Source: CAVTWY01 sp963738615
Lineage (GTDB): Bacteria; Pseudomonadota; Gammaproteobacteria; Burkholderiales; Burkholderiaceae_C
Direction: 5' to 3'
DNA length: 64,000 bases
Assembly (NCBI GenBank): GCA_963738615.1
Contig: CAVTXI010000012.1
Span: 558,001 to 622,000 of the forward strand
Within the stretch, counting starts at the first letter, position 1. Every line of letters starts with the position of its first letter. Position numbers and translations under genes: made by a program. Under the pieces are notes generated by a model that saw nothing but the letters and a program-made list of their open reading frames with translations, had not been told where the DNA came from and ran no database searches. Positions 20,423 to 31,355 of this stretch are shown in pieces.

Positions 20423-20448
20423 AGAATGGGGCTGATTCTATTGACGCC

Positions 20449-20914
20449 ATGTCCATCGCAGAAAACCGCCGCGCCCGTCACGAATACAACCTCGAGGAAC
20501 ACTTCGAAGCTGGCATCGTGCTCGAAGGCTGGGAGATCAAGGCCATCCGCTCGGGCCAGGTGCAGCTGACCGAAGGCTACGTCGTCATCCGCAATGGCGA
20601 GCTGAACCTGATCGGCTGCCGCATCGACCCGCTGCGCTCGGCGTCGACCCACGTCAGCCCCATCGCCGACCGCACGCGCAAGCTGCTGCTGCACAAGGAG
20701 CAGATCCGGCGCCTGGTCGGCAAGGTCGAGCAGCGCGGCTACACCATCGTGCCGCTGAACCTGCACTACAAGGCCGGCATTCGTGAAGGTCGAGATCGCG
20801 CTGGCAAAGGGCCGTGCCGAGCACGAGAAGCGAGAGGTGGTGAAGAAGCGCGACTGGGAGCGCGAGAAGGGTCGCTTGATGCGGCACAAGGTCTCGTCGA
20901 AGCCAAAGGGTTGA
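20449..20914 (+). CDS. smpB: SsrA-binding protein SmpB, one frameshift
   Basis: SmpB binds tmRNA and brings it to stalled ribosomes. The N-terminal part AENRRARHEYNLEEHFEAGIVLEGWEIK and LLHKEQIRRLVGKVEQRGYTIVPL is intact. The end FVKVEIALAKGRAEHEKRE to HKVSSKPKG is in another frame because of one extra A near 20780. The length of 466 bases is one over a multiple of three. Because SmpB is universally conserved and the rest of the protein is undamaged, I regard the slip as a probable sequencing error. Confidence 0.9.
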
Positions 20915-20948
20915 TCGCGGGCACAACGCGGCGGCCTACACTTTGCGC

Positions 20949-21518
20949 ATGGTCATTGCTCAACCAAAGCATCGTCTGACGCCCGAGGAATTCCTCGCGT
21001 GGGACGCGACTCAAACACAACGCCAGGAGTTCGTCGATGGCGAGGTTTTCGCGATGGCGGGCGCAGGGGAAGGCCACGTGACCGTGGCCGGCAACATTTA
21101 CATTGCTCTACGCCAGCACCTCGCCGGCACGCCCTGCCGCACCTTCATCACCGACATGAAGTTGCAAGCCGCCAAGGCGTTCTTCTATCCCGACGTGATG
21201 GTGACGTGCAGCGCATCGGACGCGGCCAGCCCCATGATCAAGCGCGAGCCGGTGCTGCTGGTCGAAGTGCTTTCACCGTCCACCGCCGCCTTCGACCGCG
21301 GCAACAAGTTCGCGACGTATCGCACCATCGCCTCGCTGCGCGAATACCTGCTCGTCGATCCCGACAAGCACCGCGCCGATCTGTACCGGCTGGGCAGTGA
21401 CGGCTTGTGGGTACTGCACCCGTTCGACGAAAACACCGCTGTGCACCTGGCTTCGGTGCAACTCGATATCCCACCGGCCATGCTGTGGGCCGAAATGCCG
21501 CCGATCGAGCCGGACTGA
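20949..21518 (+). CDS. Uma2 family putative endonuclease (DUF820)
   Basis: The 189-residue product has the Uma2/DUF820 layout: LTPEEFLAWDATQTQRQEFVDGEVFAMAG, then FYPDVMVTC, EPVLLVEVLSPSTAAFDRGNKFATYR and SLREYLLVDPD. The acidic and Lys residues in PDVMV, VEVLSPST and DRGNK form the PD-(D/E)xK-type active site of the restriction-like fold. The biological role of Uma2 proteins is unsettled; many are accessory and mobile. The gene sits between smpB and the convergent metC and is intact. The ATG at 20949 is preferred to an upstream TTG. Confidence 0.85.
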   Translation: MVIAQPKHRLTPEEFLAWDATQTQRQEFVDGEVFAMAGAGEGHVTVAGNIYIALRQHLAGTPCRTFITDMKLQAAKAFFYPDVMVTCSASDAASPMIKREPVLLVEVLSPSTAAFDRGNKFATYRTIASLREYLLVDPDKHRADLYRLGSDGLWVLHPFDENTAVHLASVQLDIPPAMLWAEMPPIEPD

Positions 21519-21528
21519 TCCTCTGGAC

Positions 21529-22750
21529 TCACCGGCCCCGGCTGGCGCGCAGCGCCTGCTCGAGATCCGCGATCAGATCCTTCGGACTCCTCGAGCCCGA
21601 TCGAGAAGCGCACGAGCATGCCGCGCGGCTGCGCGTTCTTCGGCCGCATCGGCGCAAGGTCATAGGGCACGACCAGGCTCATCGGGCCGCCCCACGAGTA
21701 GCCGATGCGGAAGAGCCGCAGCGCATCGACGAAGGCATCAACGCGCTCGCGCGGCACGTCGGGGGCGAACTGCACGCTGACCAGGCCTGCGGCGCCGCTG
21801 CACAGCTTCTTCCAGGCAACGTGTCCAGGCGAGGCGGGCAGCGCCGGATGCAGCACGCGCACGAACTCACTGCGCGCGGCGAGCCACTGCGCCACCTCTC
21901 GCGTTGCTGCGTCGTGTTGGTGATAGCGCAACTCGAGCGTCGGCAGCGCGCGCAGCACGAACTCAACGTCGTTGGCGCCCACGCCGATGCCCAGCCGACT
22001 GTGCGTCATCGCCAAGCGCTCGTAGATCTTGTCGTCGCGGCAGGTGACCGAACCCATCAGCACGTCGCCGCCGCCCGAGGGGTACTTCGTCAGCGCGTGC
22101 ACACAGACATCGACGCCCTGCCCCTCGGGCAAGTCGAAGGGCGCGAACGCGATGCCTGCACCCCAGGTGTTGTCGAGCGCGATCACGGCCTGCGGCGCTT
22201 TCGTGCGCACGGCCTTCACCAACGCGACAAGGTCGGGAAACTCGAGCGTCACCGAGCCGGCAACCTCGACCCACACCACTTTCGTCGATGGCGTCAGCGC
22301 AGCCTCGAGCGAAGCCGCGTCCATCGCGTCATACACCGCATGCGTGATGCCCCAAGCCGCCAGCTCGTGGCGCACCATCGCCAGGTTGGGCTGGTACACG
22401 CTGTCGGGCAGCAGCACGTGGTCGCCCTGGCGCAGCAGCGCCGTGTTCACGATCGCGATGGCCGCGAGGCCGCTGGGCGCGAGCATGCAGTGCCGCGCAC
22501 CCTCGAGCGTGGCCAGGCGCGCCTCGAGCGTGAACGTGGTCGGCGTGCCGTGCAGCCCGTAGGTGTAGCCCGAACGGTCGAGCCACGTGCGCGAACGCAT
22601 CTGCGCGACGTTGGCGAAGAAGACGCTGGATGCCTTGTGCACGCCGACGTTCGGCGCCGCGAAACCTTCGGGCGGACGATACGGGTGATGAATCAGCTGG
22701 GTGCTCAAGCCGGCGGGGTCGTCGCGGCTGTCATGGTTGTCATCGCTCAT
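21529..22750 (-). CDS. metC: Cystathionine beta-lyase (PLP, Cys/Met metabolism), one frameshift
   Basis: The 407-codon gene encodes a PLP enzyme of the Cys/Met metabolism family. It shows STQLIHHPYRPPEGF, YGLHGTPTTFTLEARLATLEGA, CMLAPSGLAAIA, ALDNTWGAG and the PLP-lysine region VHALTKYPSGGGDVLMGS, where Lys follows LT. The combination fits MetC, which cleaves cystathionine to homocysteine. The C-terminus DLIADLEQALRASRGR is in another frame because of one extra G near 21579; without the correction the frame runs on falsely to 21185. The start is the ATG at 22750, before MSDDNHDSRDD; the longer upstream frame lacks family similarity. Confidence 0.88.
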
Positions 22751-22785
22751 GGGCGGCAATGTACGCGCGGCCGCGCACAGCACGT

Positions 22786-24187
22786 TCAGAGCGGCTGAGC
22801 GACCAGGTCGTGCCCGTCAGTGGCCACGACGCGCGCTCGCACGAACGTACCCACGCGGATCTGTGTGCTGGTTTTCTGTGGCGCCAGCAGGCGCACGCGG
22901 CCGTCGATTTCGGGCGCGTCGGCGTAGGTGCGCCCCACCCCGCCCTGTCGGCCCATCGCAGGCGCGTGGTCGACCAGCACCTGCATCGTCGAGCCGACGC
23001 GGCGCGTCAGCCGTTCGATCGAGACACGTTCGGCCACGGCCATGAAGCGGGCGCGGCGTTCTTCGCGCAGGGCGTCGGGCACCGGATCGGCCAGCGCATT
23101 CGCCGCGGCGCCTTCGACCGGCGAATACGCGAAGCAACCCGCGCGGTCGATGCCTGCGGCTTCGACGAAGTCGAGCAGCGACTTGGAATTCGGCTTCGGT
23201 CTCGCCGGGGAAGCCCGCGATGAAGGTGCTGCGGATCACGAGCTGCGGGCACGCCTCGCGCCACTTCGCGATGCGCTCGAGATGGCGCTCGCCGCTCGCG
23301 GGGCGCTTCATGCGCTTCAGCACGTCAGGGTGCGCGTGCTGAAGGGGAATGTCGAGGTACGGCAGGATCGCGCCGCTGGCCAGCAGCGGCAGCACGTCGT
23401 CGACATGCGGGTACGGGTAGACGTAGTGCAGGCGCACCCACGCGCCGTAGGGCTGCGCGATGCGCGCCAGTTCCTCGCACAGCGACAGCATGTTCGACTT
23501 CACCGGACGGCCGTCGAAGAAGCCGGTGCGGTACTTGATGTCGACGCCGTACGCGCTGGTGTCCTGGCTGACGATCAGCAGTTCCTTCACGCCGCCGTCG
23601 AACAGCCGCTTGGCTTCGCCGAGCACGTCGCCCACCGGGCGCGACACCAGGTCGCCGCGCATCGACGGGATGATGCAGAACGTGCAGCGGTGGTTGCAGC
23701 CTTCGCTGATCTTCAGGTAGGCGTAGTGGCGCGGCGTGAGCTTGATGCCGACGCCTTCGATGCGGTTCGCCGGAACCAGATCAATGAACGGATCGTGCGG
23801 CTTGGGCAAGTGCGTATGCACCGCGTCCATCACCGCAGGCGTGTCGTGCGGCCCGGTCACCGCCAGCACCTTGGGGTGCATCGACTTCACGAAGTTGTCG
23901 CCCTGCGCGCCCTCGCGCGCACCCAGGCAGCCGGTGACGATGACCTTGCCGTTGTCGGCCAACGCCTCGCCGATCGCGTCCAGGCTTTCCTTCACCGCAT
24001 CGTCGATGAAGCCGCAGGTGTTGACGATCACCAGGTCGGCGTCGCGCGCGGTCTTGCTGGTGACGTAGCCCTCGGCCGCGAGCTGCGTGAGGATGAGTTC
24101 GGAGTCGGTCAGCGCCTTCGGGCAGCCGAGCGAGACGAAACCGATGCGGGGTGCTGCGCCGACAGTCGGCGCGGTCGCGTCGCTCAC
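22786..24187 (-). CDS. rimO: Ribosomal protein S12 methylthiotransferase RimO, one frameshift
   Basis: RimO is a radical-SAM enzyme that methylthiolates an Asp of ribosomal protein S12. The N-terminal UPF0004 domain begins IGFVSLGCPKALTDSE and has VNTCGFID and VTGCLGAREG for the second 4Fe-4S cluster. The radical-SAM motif is KISEGCNHRCTFCIIPSMRG. The TRAM domain follows at the C-terminus (VLVDHAPAMGRQGG). One extra base near 23184, between EAEFQ and LLDFVEAAGIDRAG, shifts the frame. The 1402 bases are one over a multiple of three. Otherwise the protein is full length. Confidence 0.92.
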
Positions 24188-24214
24188 GGCGTGATCACGG
24201 CGCGACTATCACGC

Positions 24215-24794
24215 TCATGGCTTCTTCGCCGTAGGCGGCGTGAGGTTGCCAAAGAGGCTTCCAGTCTGCTGGTTCATCTGGTCCTGCATCTGCAAATAGA
24301 GCTTCTTCGACTGGTCGAGATAGCTGCCGATCAGGCCTTGCATCATCGGCGCCTGCCCGCTCATGAACTGCGTCCACAACTCGGGCGAGAAGGTCGCCGG
24401 GTCATACAGGCCGCGGCTTTGATCGGTGAAGCGCTGCTGCAAGCTCGACGAAGGTTTGAAGGTTCTTCTCGAGGTAGGCACCCATCATTCCCTGCATCGA
24501 GTGCCCGTAGAAGCGGATGATCTGCGCCAGCACCTGCGTGCTGAACATCGGCACGCCGGCGCCGCTTTCTTCTTCGAGGATGACCTGCAGCAGGATGCTG
24601 CGCGTGATGTCGTCGCCCGTCTTGGCGTCGCGCACCTCGAAGGGCGCGGCGTCCAGCACCATCTGCTTCACGTCGGCCAGGGTGATGTAGCCGCTGGTCT
24701 GCGTGTCGTACAGCCGCCGGTTGGGATACTTCTTCAGGATGCGGATGGCGCCCGCGTCGGCTTCGGCCTTCTTGTCGCGGCGGGGGCTGGCCAT
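24215..24794 (-). CDS. phaR: Polyhydroxyalkanoate synthesis repressor PhaR, one frameshift
   Basis: PhaR represses phasin genes and binds PHA granules. The N-terminal domain RILKKYPNRRLYDTQTSGYITL and the PHB-accumulation domain MFSTQVLAQIIRFYGHSMQGMMGAYLEKNLQTF are diagnostic. After FVEL the frame shifts by one extra T near 24441 and continues QQRFTDQSRGLYDPATFSPELW, ending in a Gln/Met-rich tail and TPPTAKKP. I start at the ATG at 24794, which precedes ASPRRDKKAE; upstream frames run into the tRNA. It implies that the organism makes polyhydroxyalkanoate. Confidence 0.9.
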
Positions 24795-24887
24795 GTAAGA
24801 CGTCTCCTGGTCGGCGGCGCGGCTGAGAATCCGCGTGCCGCGCTGCCTCGTCTTGCGGAGCCTCGTCGCTGCGAGGCTCGAGGGTGC

Positions 24888-24964
24888 TGGTAGGCGCGAT
24901 TGGACTCGAACCAACGACCCCCACCATGTCAAGGTGGTGCTCTAACCAGCTGAGCTACGCGCCT
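24888..24964 (-). tRNA. tRNA-Val (anticodon GAC)
   Basis: On the minus strand a 77-base cloverleaf has acceptor arms AGGCGCG and CGCGCCT, the anticodon loop TTGACAT between CCACC and GGTGG, the T-loop TTCGAGT and an encoded CCA. Confidence 0.96.
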
Positions 24965-25007
24965 AAAGAAACGATTGTAGCTGGGGTTTTTCCAGCAACC
25001 GTCGCGG

Positions 25008-27239
<2,232 letters not shown>

Positions 27240-27246
27240 CGTTGGT

Positions 27247-28125
27247 TCACACCCTCTGGGCGTCGAACAGAAACGCGCGCACGGCTTCGACCTGGTCGGG
27301 TTGCTGGAACATCGGCGCGTGGCCCACGCCCGCGAACTCGACCAGGCGCGCTTTCGGCCCGCGCTGCGTCATCGCCAGCGCCGTCGCTTTCGACAGCAGA
27401 TCACTTTCGGCGCCACGCACCAGCAACGTCGGGATCGTGATGCTGTCGTAGGCGGCCCAGGTCAGCGCTTCGCCCATCTTCGCCAGGTCCGGCGTGATGG
27501 CCTTGAACGGCATCGCGATCGCGGCGTCGCCGCGTGGCACGAAGCGGCCTTGCACGTTTTGCTGGAACTGGTGGCGCGTGAGTTCGAGCCACTGCTCGGG
27601 CGTGTGTGGGCCGAACGTCTCGGAGATGCTCTTCACATAGGCCGCTGCGTCATCGAGCGAATCGAAATCGAGGACCCGCCCGACGTAGCTGCCGATGCGC
27701 GCCAAGCCCGCGGGGTCGATCGTCGGCCCGACGTCGTTGAGCACCAAGCGACGCAATGGTGACCCCTTCAACGACGCCACACCGATGCCGATCAGGCCGC
27801 CCATCGACGTGCCGACCCAATCGACGGTCTTGGCGTCCAGGCGCGCGAGCAGCGTCACCATGTCGGCAACGTATGCGGGGATCTGGTAGCCCATCGGGTC
27901 GGCCAGCCAGTCTGACCTGCCGCGACCGACGACGTCGACGCTGGCGACGCGCACGCGTGGCGCGAGCGCGCGGGCCATCAGATCGAAGTCACGGCCCTGT
28001 CGCGACAGGCCGTGCGCGCAGACAACGACGTGGTCGTTCGCGGGGTCGCCCCACTCCCAGTAAGCCATGCGGTGCAGGCCCTTGGCGTCGAGGCATTGGA
28101 CGTGGCGCAGGCGAGGTTCGTTCAT
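27247..28125 (-). CDS. Alpha/beta hydrolase
   Basis: The 292-residue product has the alpha/beta-hydrolase fold. The oxyanion region is VVCAHGLSRQGRDFD, the nucleophile elbow is WVGTSMGGLIG with Ser in GTSMGG, the acid lies near LVRGAESDLLS, and the catalytic His is in GVGHAPMFQQPDQ. A cap insertion around residues 140-200 is typical of esterases and C-C hydrolases. The substrate is unknown. The gene directly precedes relA on the same strand and is intact. Confidence 0.87.
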   Translation of the reverse strand: MNEPRLRHVQCLDAKGLHRMAYWEWGDPANDHVVVCAHGLSRQGRDFDLMARALAPRVRVASVDVVGRGRSDWLADPMGYQIPAYVADMVTLLARLDAKTVDWVGTSMGGLIGIGVASLKGSPLRRLVLNDVGPTIDPAGLARIGSYVGRVLDFDSLDDAAAYVKSISETFGPHTPEQWLELTRHQFQQNVQGRFVPRGDAAIAMPFKAITPDLAKMGEALTWAAYDSITIPTLLVRGAESDLLSKATALAMTQRGPKARLVEFAGVGHAPMFQQPDQVEAVRAFLFDAQRV

Positions 28126-28155
28126 CGATCGATGCTACCAAGCCAAGCCGACACA

Positions 28156-28890
28156 TCACTTCATCTGGATCGACCCGTTCACCATCGCCGTCACGTTGCC
28201 CTTGCCCGGCTCGACCGGCAGCGCCATCGCACTGACCTCGGCATTGCGCATCTGCGCCATCGGCGCGTGTTGAACGACGTCGTTCAACGTCACATGCACC
28301 TCGCGAAGGGTGTAGGACGTGAAGCCGAACTGCTTCGCGAGTTCGCCAGCGCGAGCGCGAAAACGCGCGATGGCTTTCTCGCTGGCCTCGGTTTCGAAGC
28401 GCTCACGTGCCTCACGCGAAAGGTCTTGTCCCACGCGGGCGATCGCCATCGTCTGCACACGCGACGTGAGTTGCGCCACCGCCTGCATGTCTTTGCCCGA
28501 GACGACCAGTTCGGTGCTGCCGATCCAGCCACTGATGCCGCCCTTCGCGTTGTGCCGCGGATAAAGCGAGAAGCCGCCGGTCTGCACCTCGACCTGCCCG
28601 GGCTTGGCGATCTTCTTTGCTTCGGCCAACGCCGCGTCGAGCGCCTGCTTCAGACCGGTCTGCACGACCTGGGCGTCAGTGCCCTCCTTCGTGGTCGAGA
28701 ACACCACGGTCAGCACGTCCTTCGACACGTCGATGGTGGCGCTCGCGTTCAGGTTCGCGACGTTCTGCGGGTTGAGTATTGACAACGAGGGTGACGGTTC
28801 CTGCGACATGGCTGTGGAGTGGGCCGTGATGGTGAGCGCGGCAACGGTCAGTGCCACGGCAGATCGGTGTCGGCGAGGCTTAAACATCAT
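28156..28890 (-). CDS. Exported SIMPL domain (DUF541) protein
   Basis: The 244-residue protein starts MMFKPRRHRSAVALTVAAL with a signal peptide ending near TAMSQ. It has a SIMPL/DUF541 domain: LNASATIDVSKDVLTVVFSTTKEG, QTGGFSLYPRH, GWIGSTELVVSGKDMQA and ARFRARAGELAKQFGFTSYTLREVHV. Relatives include the periplasmic OprI-like and BP26 proteins, which can form ring-shaped oligomers; the function is uncertain. I use the ATG at 28890 because the upstream 35 residues are not hydrophobic or conserved. It is divergent from ompR. Confidence 0.83.
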   Translation of the reverse strand: MMFKPRRHRSAVALTVAALTITAHSTAMSQEPSPSLSILNPQNVANLNASATIDVSKDVLTVVFSTTKEGTDAQVVQTGLKQALDAALAEAKKIAKPGQVEVQTGGFSLYPRHNAKGGISGWIGSTELVVSGKDMQAVAQLTSRVQTMAIARVGQDLSREARERFETEASEKAIARFRARAGELAKQFGFTSYTLREVHVTLNDVVQHAPMAQMRNAEVSAMALPVEPGKGNVTAMVNGSIQMK

Positions 28891-29033
28891 GCAAGTGTGG
28901 GCGAAAGTGTGGTCGTAAGTGGGCGAAACCAGGCTGCACGTAAAGTTGTAACAGCGGGTCAGACCACCCCCGATGCCCTGGAAAACCCCCCGCACAATGC
29001 CGTTGTTACAAGTCCGCGGGAGCCCTTTTCATC

Positions 29034-29771
29034 ATGAGCACCACACCTAACCAGCAGCGAGCCGACCGCATCGTGGTCGTTGACGACGACGCGCGTATCC
29101 GCGACCTGCTTCGCCGCTATCTGACGCAGGAAGGCTTCGAGGTGCTGTTGGCCGAAGACTCGAAAGCGTTGAACCGCCTGCTGACGCGCGAAACCATCGA
29201 CCTGATCGTGCTGGACCTGATGCTGCCCGGTGAAGACGGCCTGTCGATCTGCCGACGACTGCGCGCCGCCAACGACGTGACGCCAATCATCATGCTGACG
29301 GCGAAGGTCGAGGACGTCGACCGCATCGTCGGCCTCGAGGTCGGCGCCGACGACTACTTGCCCAAGCCCTTCAACCCGCGCGAGCTGCTGGCGCGCATCC
29401 ACGCCGTGCTGCGCCGCCGCCCCATGCTCGAAGCGCCCGGCGCGCCGACGAAGGACACGCAGGTCGTCGCCTTCGGGCCTTTCGAGTTCGACCTGTCGCA
29501 ACGCCGGCTGACGAAGGACGGCGAGCCGATGTCGCTGACGACGGGCGAGTTCTCGATGCTGAAGGCGCTGGTGCGCCACCCGCGCCAGCCGCTGTCGCGC
29601 GACAAGCTCGCGCAACTGGCGCGCGGCCGCGAGTTCGAGCCGTTCGACCGCAGCCTTGACGTGCAGATCTCGCGTCTGCGCAAGATGATCGAGCCTGACC
29701 CCTCGCAGCCGCGCTACATCCAGACGGTGTGGGGCGTGGGCTACGTGTTCGTGCCGGACGGCACGGCGTAA
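29034..29771 (+). CDS. ompR: OmpR family response regulator
   Basis: The 245-residue protein has a receiver domain (VVVDDDARIRDLLRRYL, phosphoacceptor Asp in VLDLMLPGEDGL, Lys in YLPKPFNPREL) and a winged-helix DNA-binding domain (SLTTGEFSMLKALVRHPRQPLSRDKL, ending WGVGYVFVPDG). The short linker and the RGREFEPFDRSLDVQISRLRK block identify OmpR proper, which controls porins and osmotic responses. It is followed by the kinase gene envZ after 113 bases. Confidence 0.92.
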   Translation: MSTTPNQQRADRIVVVDDDARIRDLLRRYLTQEGFEVLLAEDSKALNRLLTRETIDLIVLDLMLPGEDGLSICRRLRAANDVTPIIMLTAKVEDVDRIVGLEVGADDYLPKPFNPRELLARIHAVLRRRPMLEAPGAPTKDTQVVAFGPFEFDLSQRRLTKDGEPMSLTTGEFSMLKALVRHPRQPLSRDKLAQLARGREFEPFDRSLDVQISRLRKMIEPDPSQPRYIQTVWGVGYVFVPDGTA

Positions 29772-29884
29772 TCCAACTTCGCAGCGTCTGCCTGGCGGGT
29801 TCCGCGGGCAGCCGCTCGAGCTTTCATGCATCGCGCGTGGCGATGCTCCACGCCGCGGTCGGAGCCTCGTTCTTCCAAGTTGTC

Positions 29885-31225
29885 ATGGCGACCTCTTCGT
29901 CCCCGTCTTCTCTGGGCCTGAGCCTCTTCTGGCGCACCTTCTTCCTGCTGGCCTTGCTGCTGGGCGGGGGAATCTTTGCGTGGATGCAGGCGCTGCGCTG
30001 GCTCGAGTTCGAACCGCGCGCAGTGCAGGCGGCGCAACAGATCGCCAGCCTGGTGAACCTGTCGCGCACGGCGCTGCGCTATTCCGACAGCATCAACCGG
30101 GTCGCGTTGACAAAGGCAATGACCGATCAGGAATCGGTGCGCCTTCTGCCTCGTGAAACGGCCGATCGCTGGCAGCCCTTCGAAGTCGACCGCTTCTCGC
30201 GGCGCATTGGCACCGAGCTGCGCGACCGCCTGGGCCCCGAGACGGTCGTCGCGAGTTCGGTCAACGGAACACCAGGCCTGTGGGTGGGACTGAATATCGA
30301 GCGCGACGCCTACTGGCTGCACGCTGATGCCACGCGCGTGCTGCCGGTCACGCCCAGAACGTGGGTCACGTGGGCGACCATCGCACTGGCCGCCACACTG
30401 TTCGGCGCAGCCGCGATCGCAAGGCTGATCAACCAGCCGCTGCGCGATCTTTCGTTTGCCGCCAGCCGCATCCGCGAAGGCGAATTCCAATCGCAGCTCG
30501 ATGAGAACACCATCACCAGCGAGATTCGTGAAGTCAACATGGGCTTCAACCGCATGGCGCGCGAGTTGGCCAAAGTGGAAGAGGACCGCGCGGTGATGCT
30601 GGCCGGCATCAGCCACGACCTGCGCACCCCGCTGGCGCGCCTGCGCCTCGAGGCCGAGATGAGCGTGCAGGACGAAGAGGCGCGGCGCTACATGGCCGCC
30701 GACATCGACCAGCTCGACGCCATCATCGACAAGTTCATGGACTACGCGCGCCCCGGCGCCAGCAAGCTCGTGCCGGTGGCGATGGACACGCTGGTCGAGC
30801 GCGAAGCCTCGGCGTTTCGCGACCCATCGCAGATCCGCATCGAATCGACTCTGGTGCCCGACCTCAAGGTCATGGCCGACGACACCGAACTGGGCCGCGT
30901 GTTCGCCAACCTGTTCGAGAACGCTCGCCGCTACGGCCGCAGCGACGAAACAGGCATCGCGAAAGTCAATGTCAGCCACACCAAAGTCGGCCCGTGGATC
31001 GCGGTGTCGGTGCGCGACTGGGGCCCCGGCGTGCCGCCCGAAAAGTTGCAGCAGCTCACCACGCCCTTCTACCGCGGCGACGCCGCACGCACCGCCGCCA
31101 CCGGCGCGGGGCTGGGCCTGGCGATCTGCGAGAAGTCGATCCAACGGATGGGCGGGCAGTTCGAAATCGCGAACGCGCCGGGCGGCGGCATGCTGTTCCA
31201 GGTCAGGCTGAAGCGGGCACCTTGA
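29885..31225 (+). CDS. envZ: EnvZ-type sensor histidine kinase
   Basis: The 446-residue kinase has two transmembrane helices (about residues 15-37 and 158-180) flanking a periplasmic domain. A HAMP domain follows (RLINQPLRDLSFAASRIREGEF), then the dimerisation/phosphorylation box AGISHDLRTPLARLRLEAEM with the phosphoacceptor His, and ATPase boxes NLFENARRY, DWGPGVP and GAGLGLAI. It phosphorylates and dephosphorylates the OmpR encoded just upstream. The start was chosen at the ATG at 29885, directly before MATSSSPSSLGLSLFWRTFF; an in-frame ATG at 29840 is a possible longer start, and neither has a strong ribosome site. Confidence 0.9.
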   Translation: MATSSSPSSLGLSLFWRTFFLLALLLGGGIFAWMQALRWLEFEPRAVQAAQQIASLVNLSRTALRYSDSINRVALTKAMTDQESVRLLPRETADRWQPFEVDRFSRRIGTELRDRLGPETVVASSVNGTPGLWVGLNIERDAYWLHADATRVLPVTPRTWVTWATIALAATLFGAAAIARLINQPLRDLSFAASRIREGEFQSQLDENTITSEIREVNMGFNRMARELAKVEEDRAVMLAGISHDLRTPLARLRLEAEMSVQDEEARRYMAADIDQLDAIIDKFMDYARPGASKLVPVAMDTLVEREASAFRDPSQIRIESTLVPDLKVMADDTELGRVFANLFENARRYGRSDETGIAKVNVSHTKVGPWIAVSVRDWGPGVPPEKLQQLTTPFYRGDAARTAATGAGLGLAICEKSIQRMGGQFEIANAPGGGMLFQVRLKRAP

Positions 31226-31355
31226 GACGAGCGCGACGATGAGTGCGATGACCCAAAGGTCGATCGGCGACTCTGGACGGAGCCGCGCGAGTCGGTCTAC
31301 TGCTGTTTGTCTGCTCCCGCGCGCCCGACGGACGCGCGCGAAGCGCTCGTAGCAC

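Noticed and set aside
21185..21528. Extension of the metC frame by over 100 codons
   Set aside because: It arises from one extra G near 21579; the corrected frame stops at 21529, and the extension overlaps the Uma2 gene antisense.
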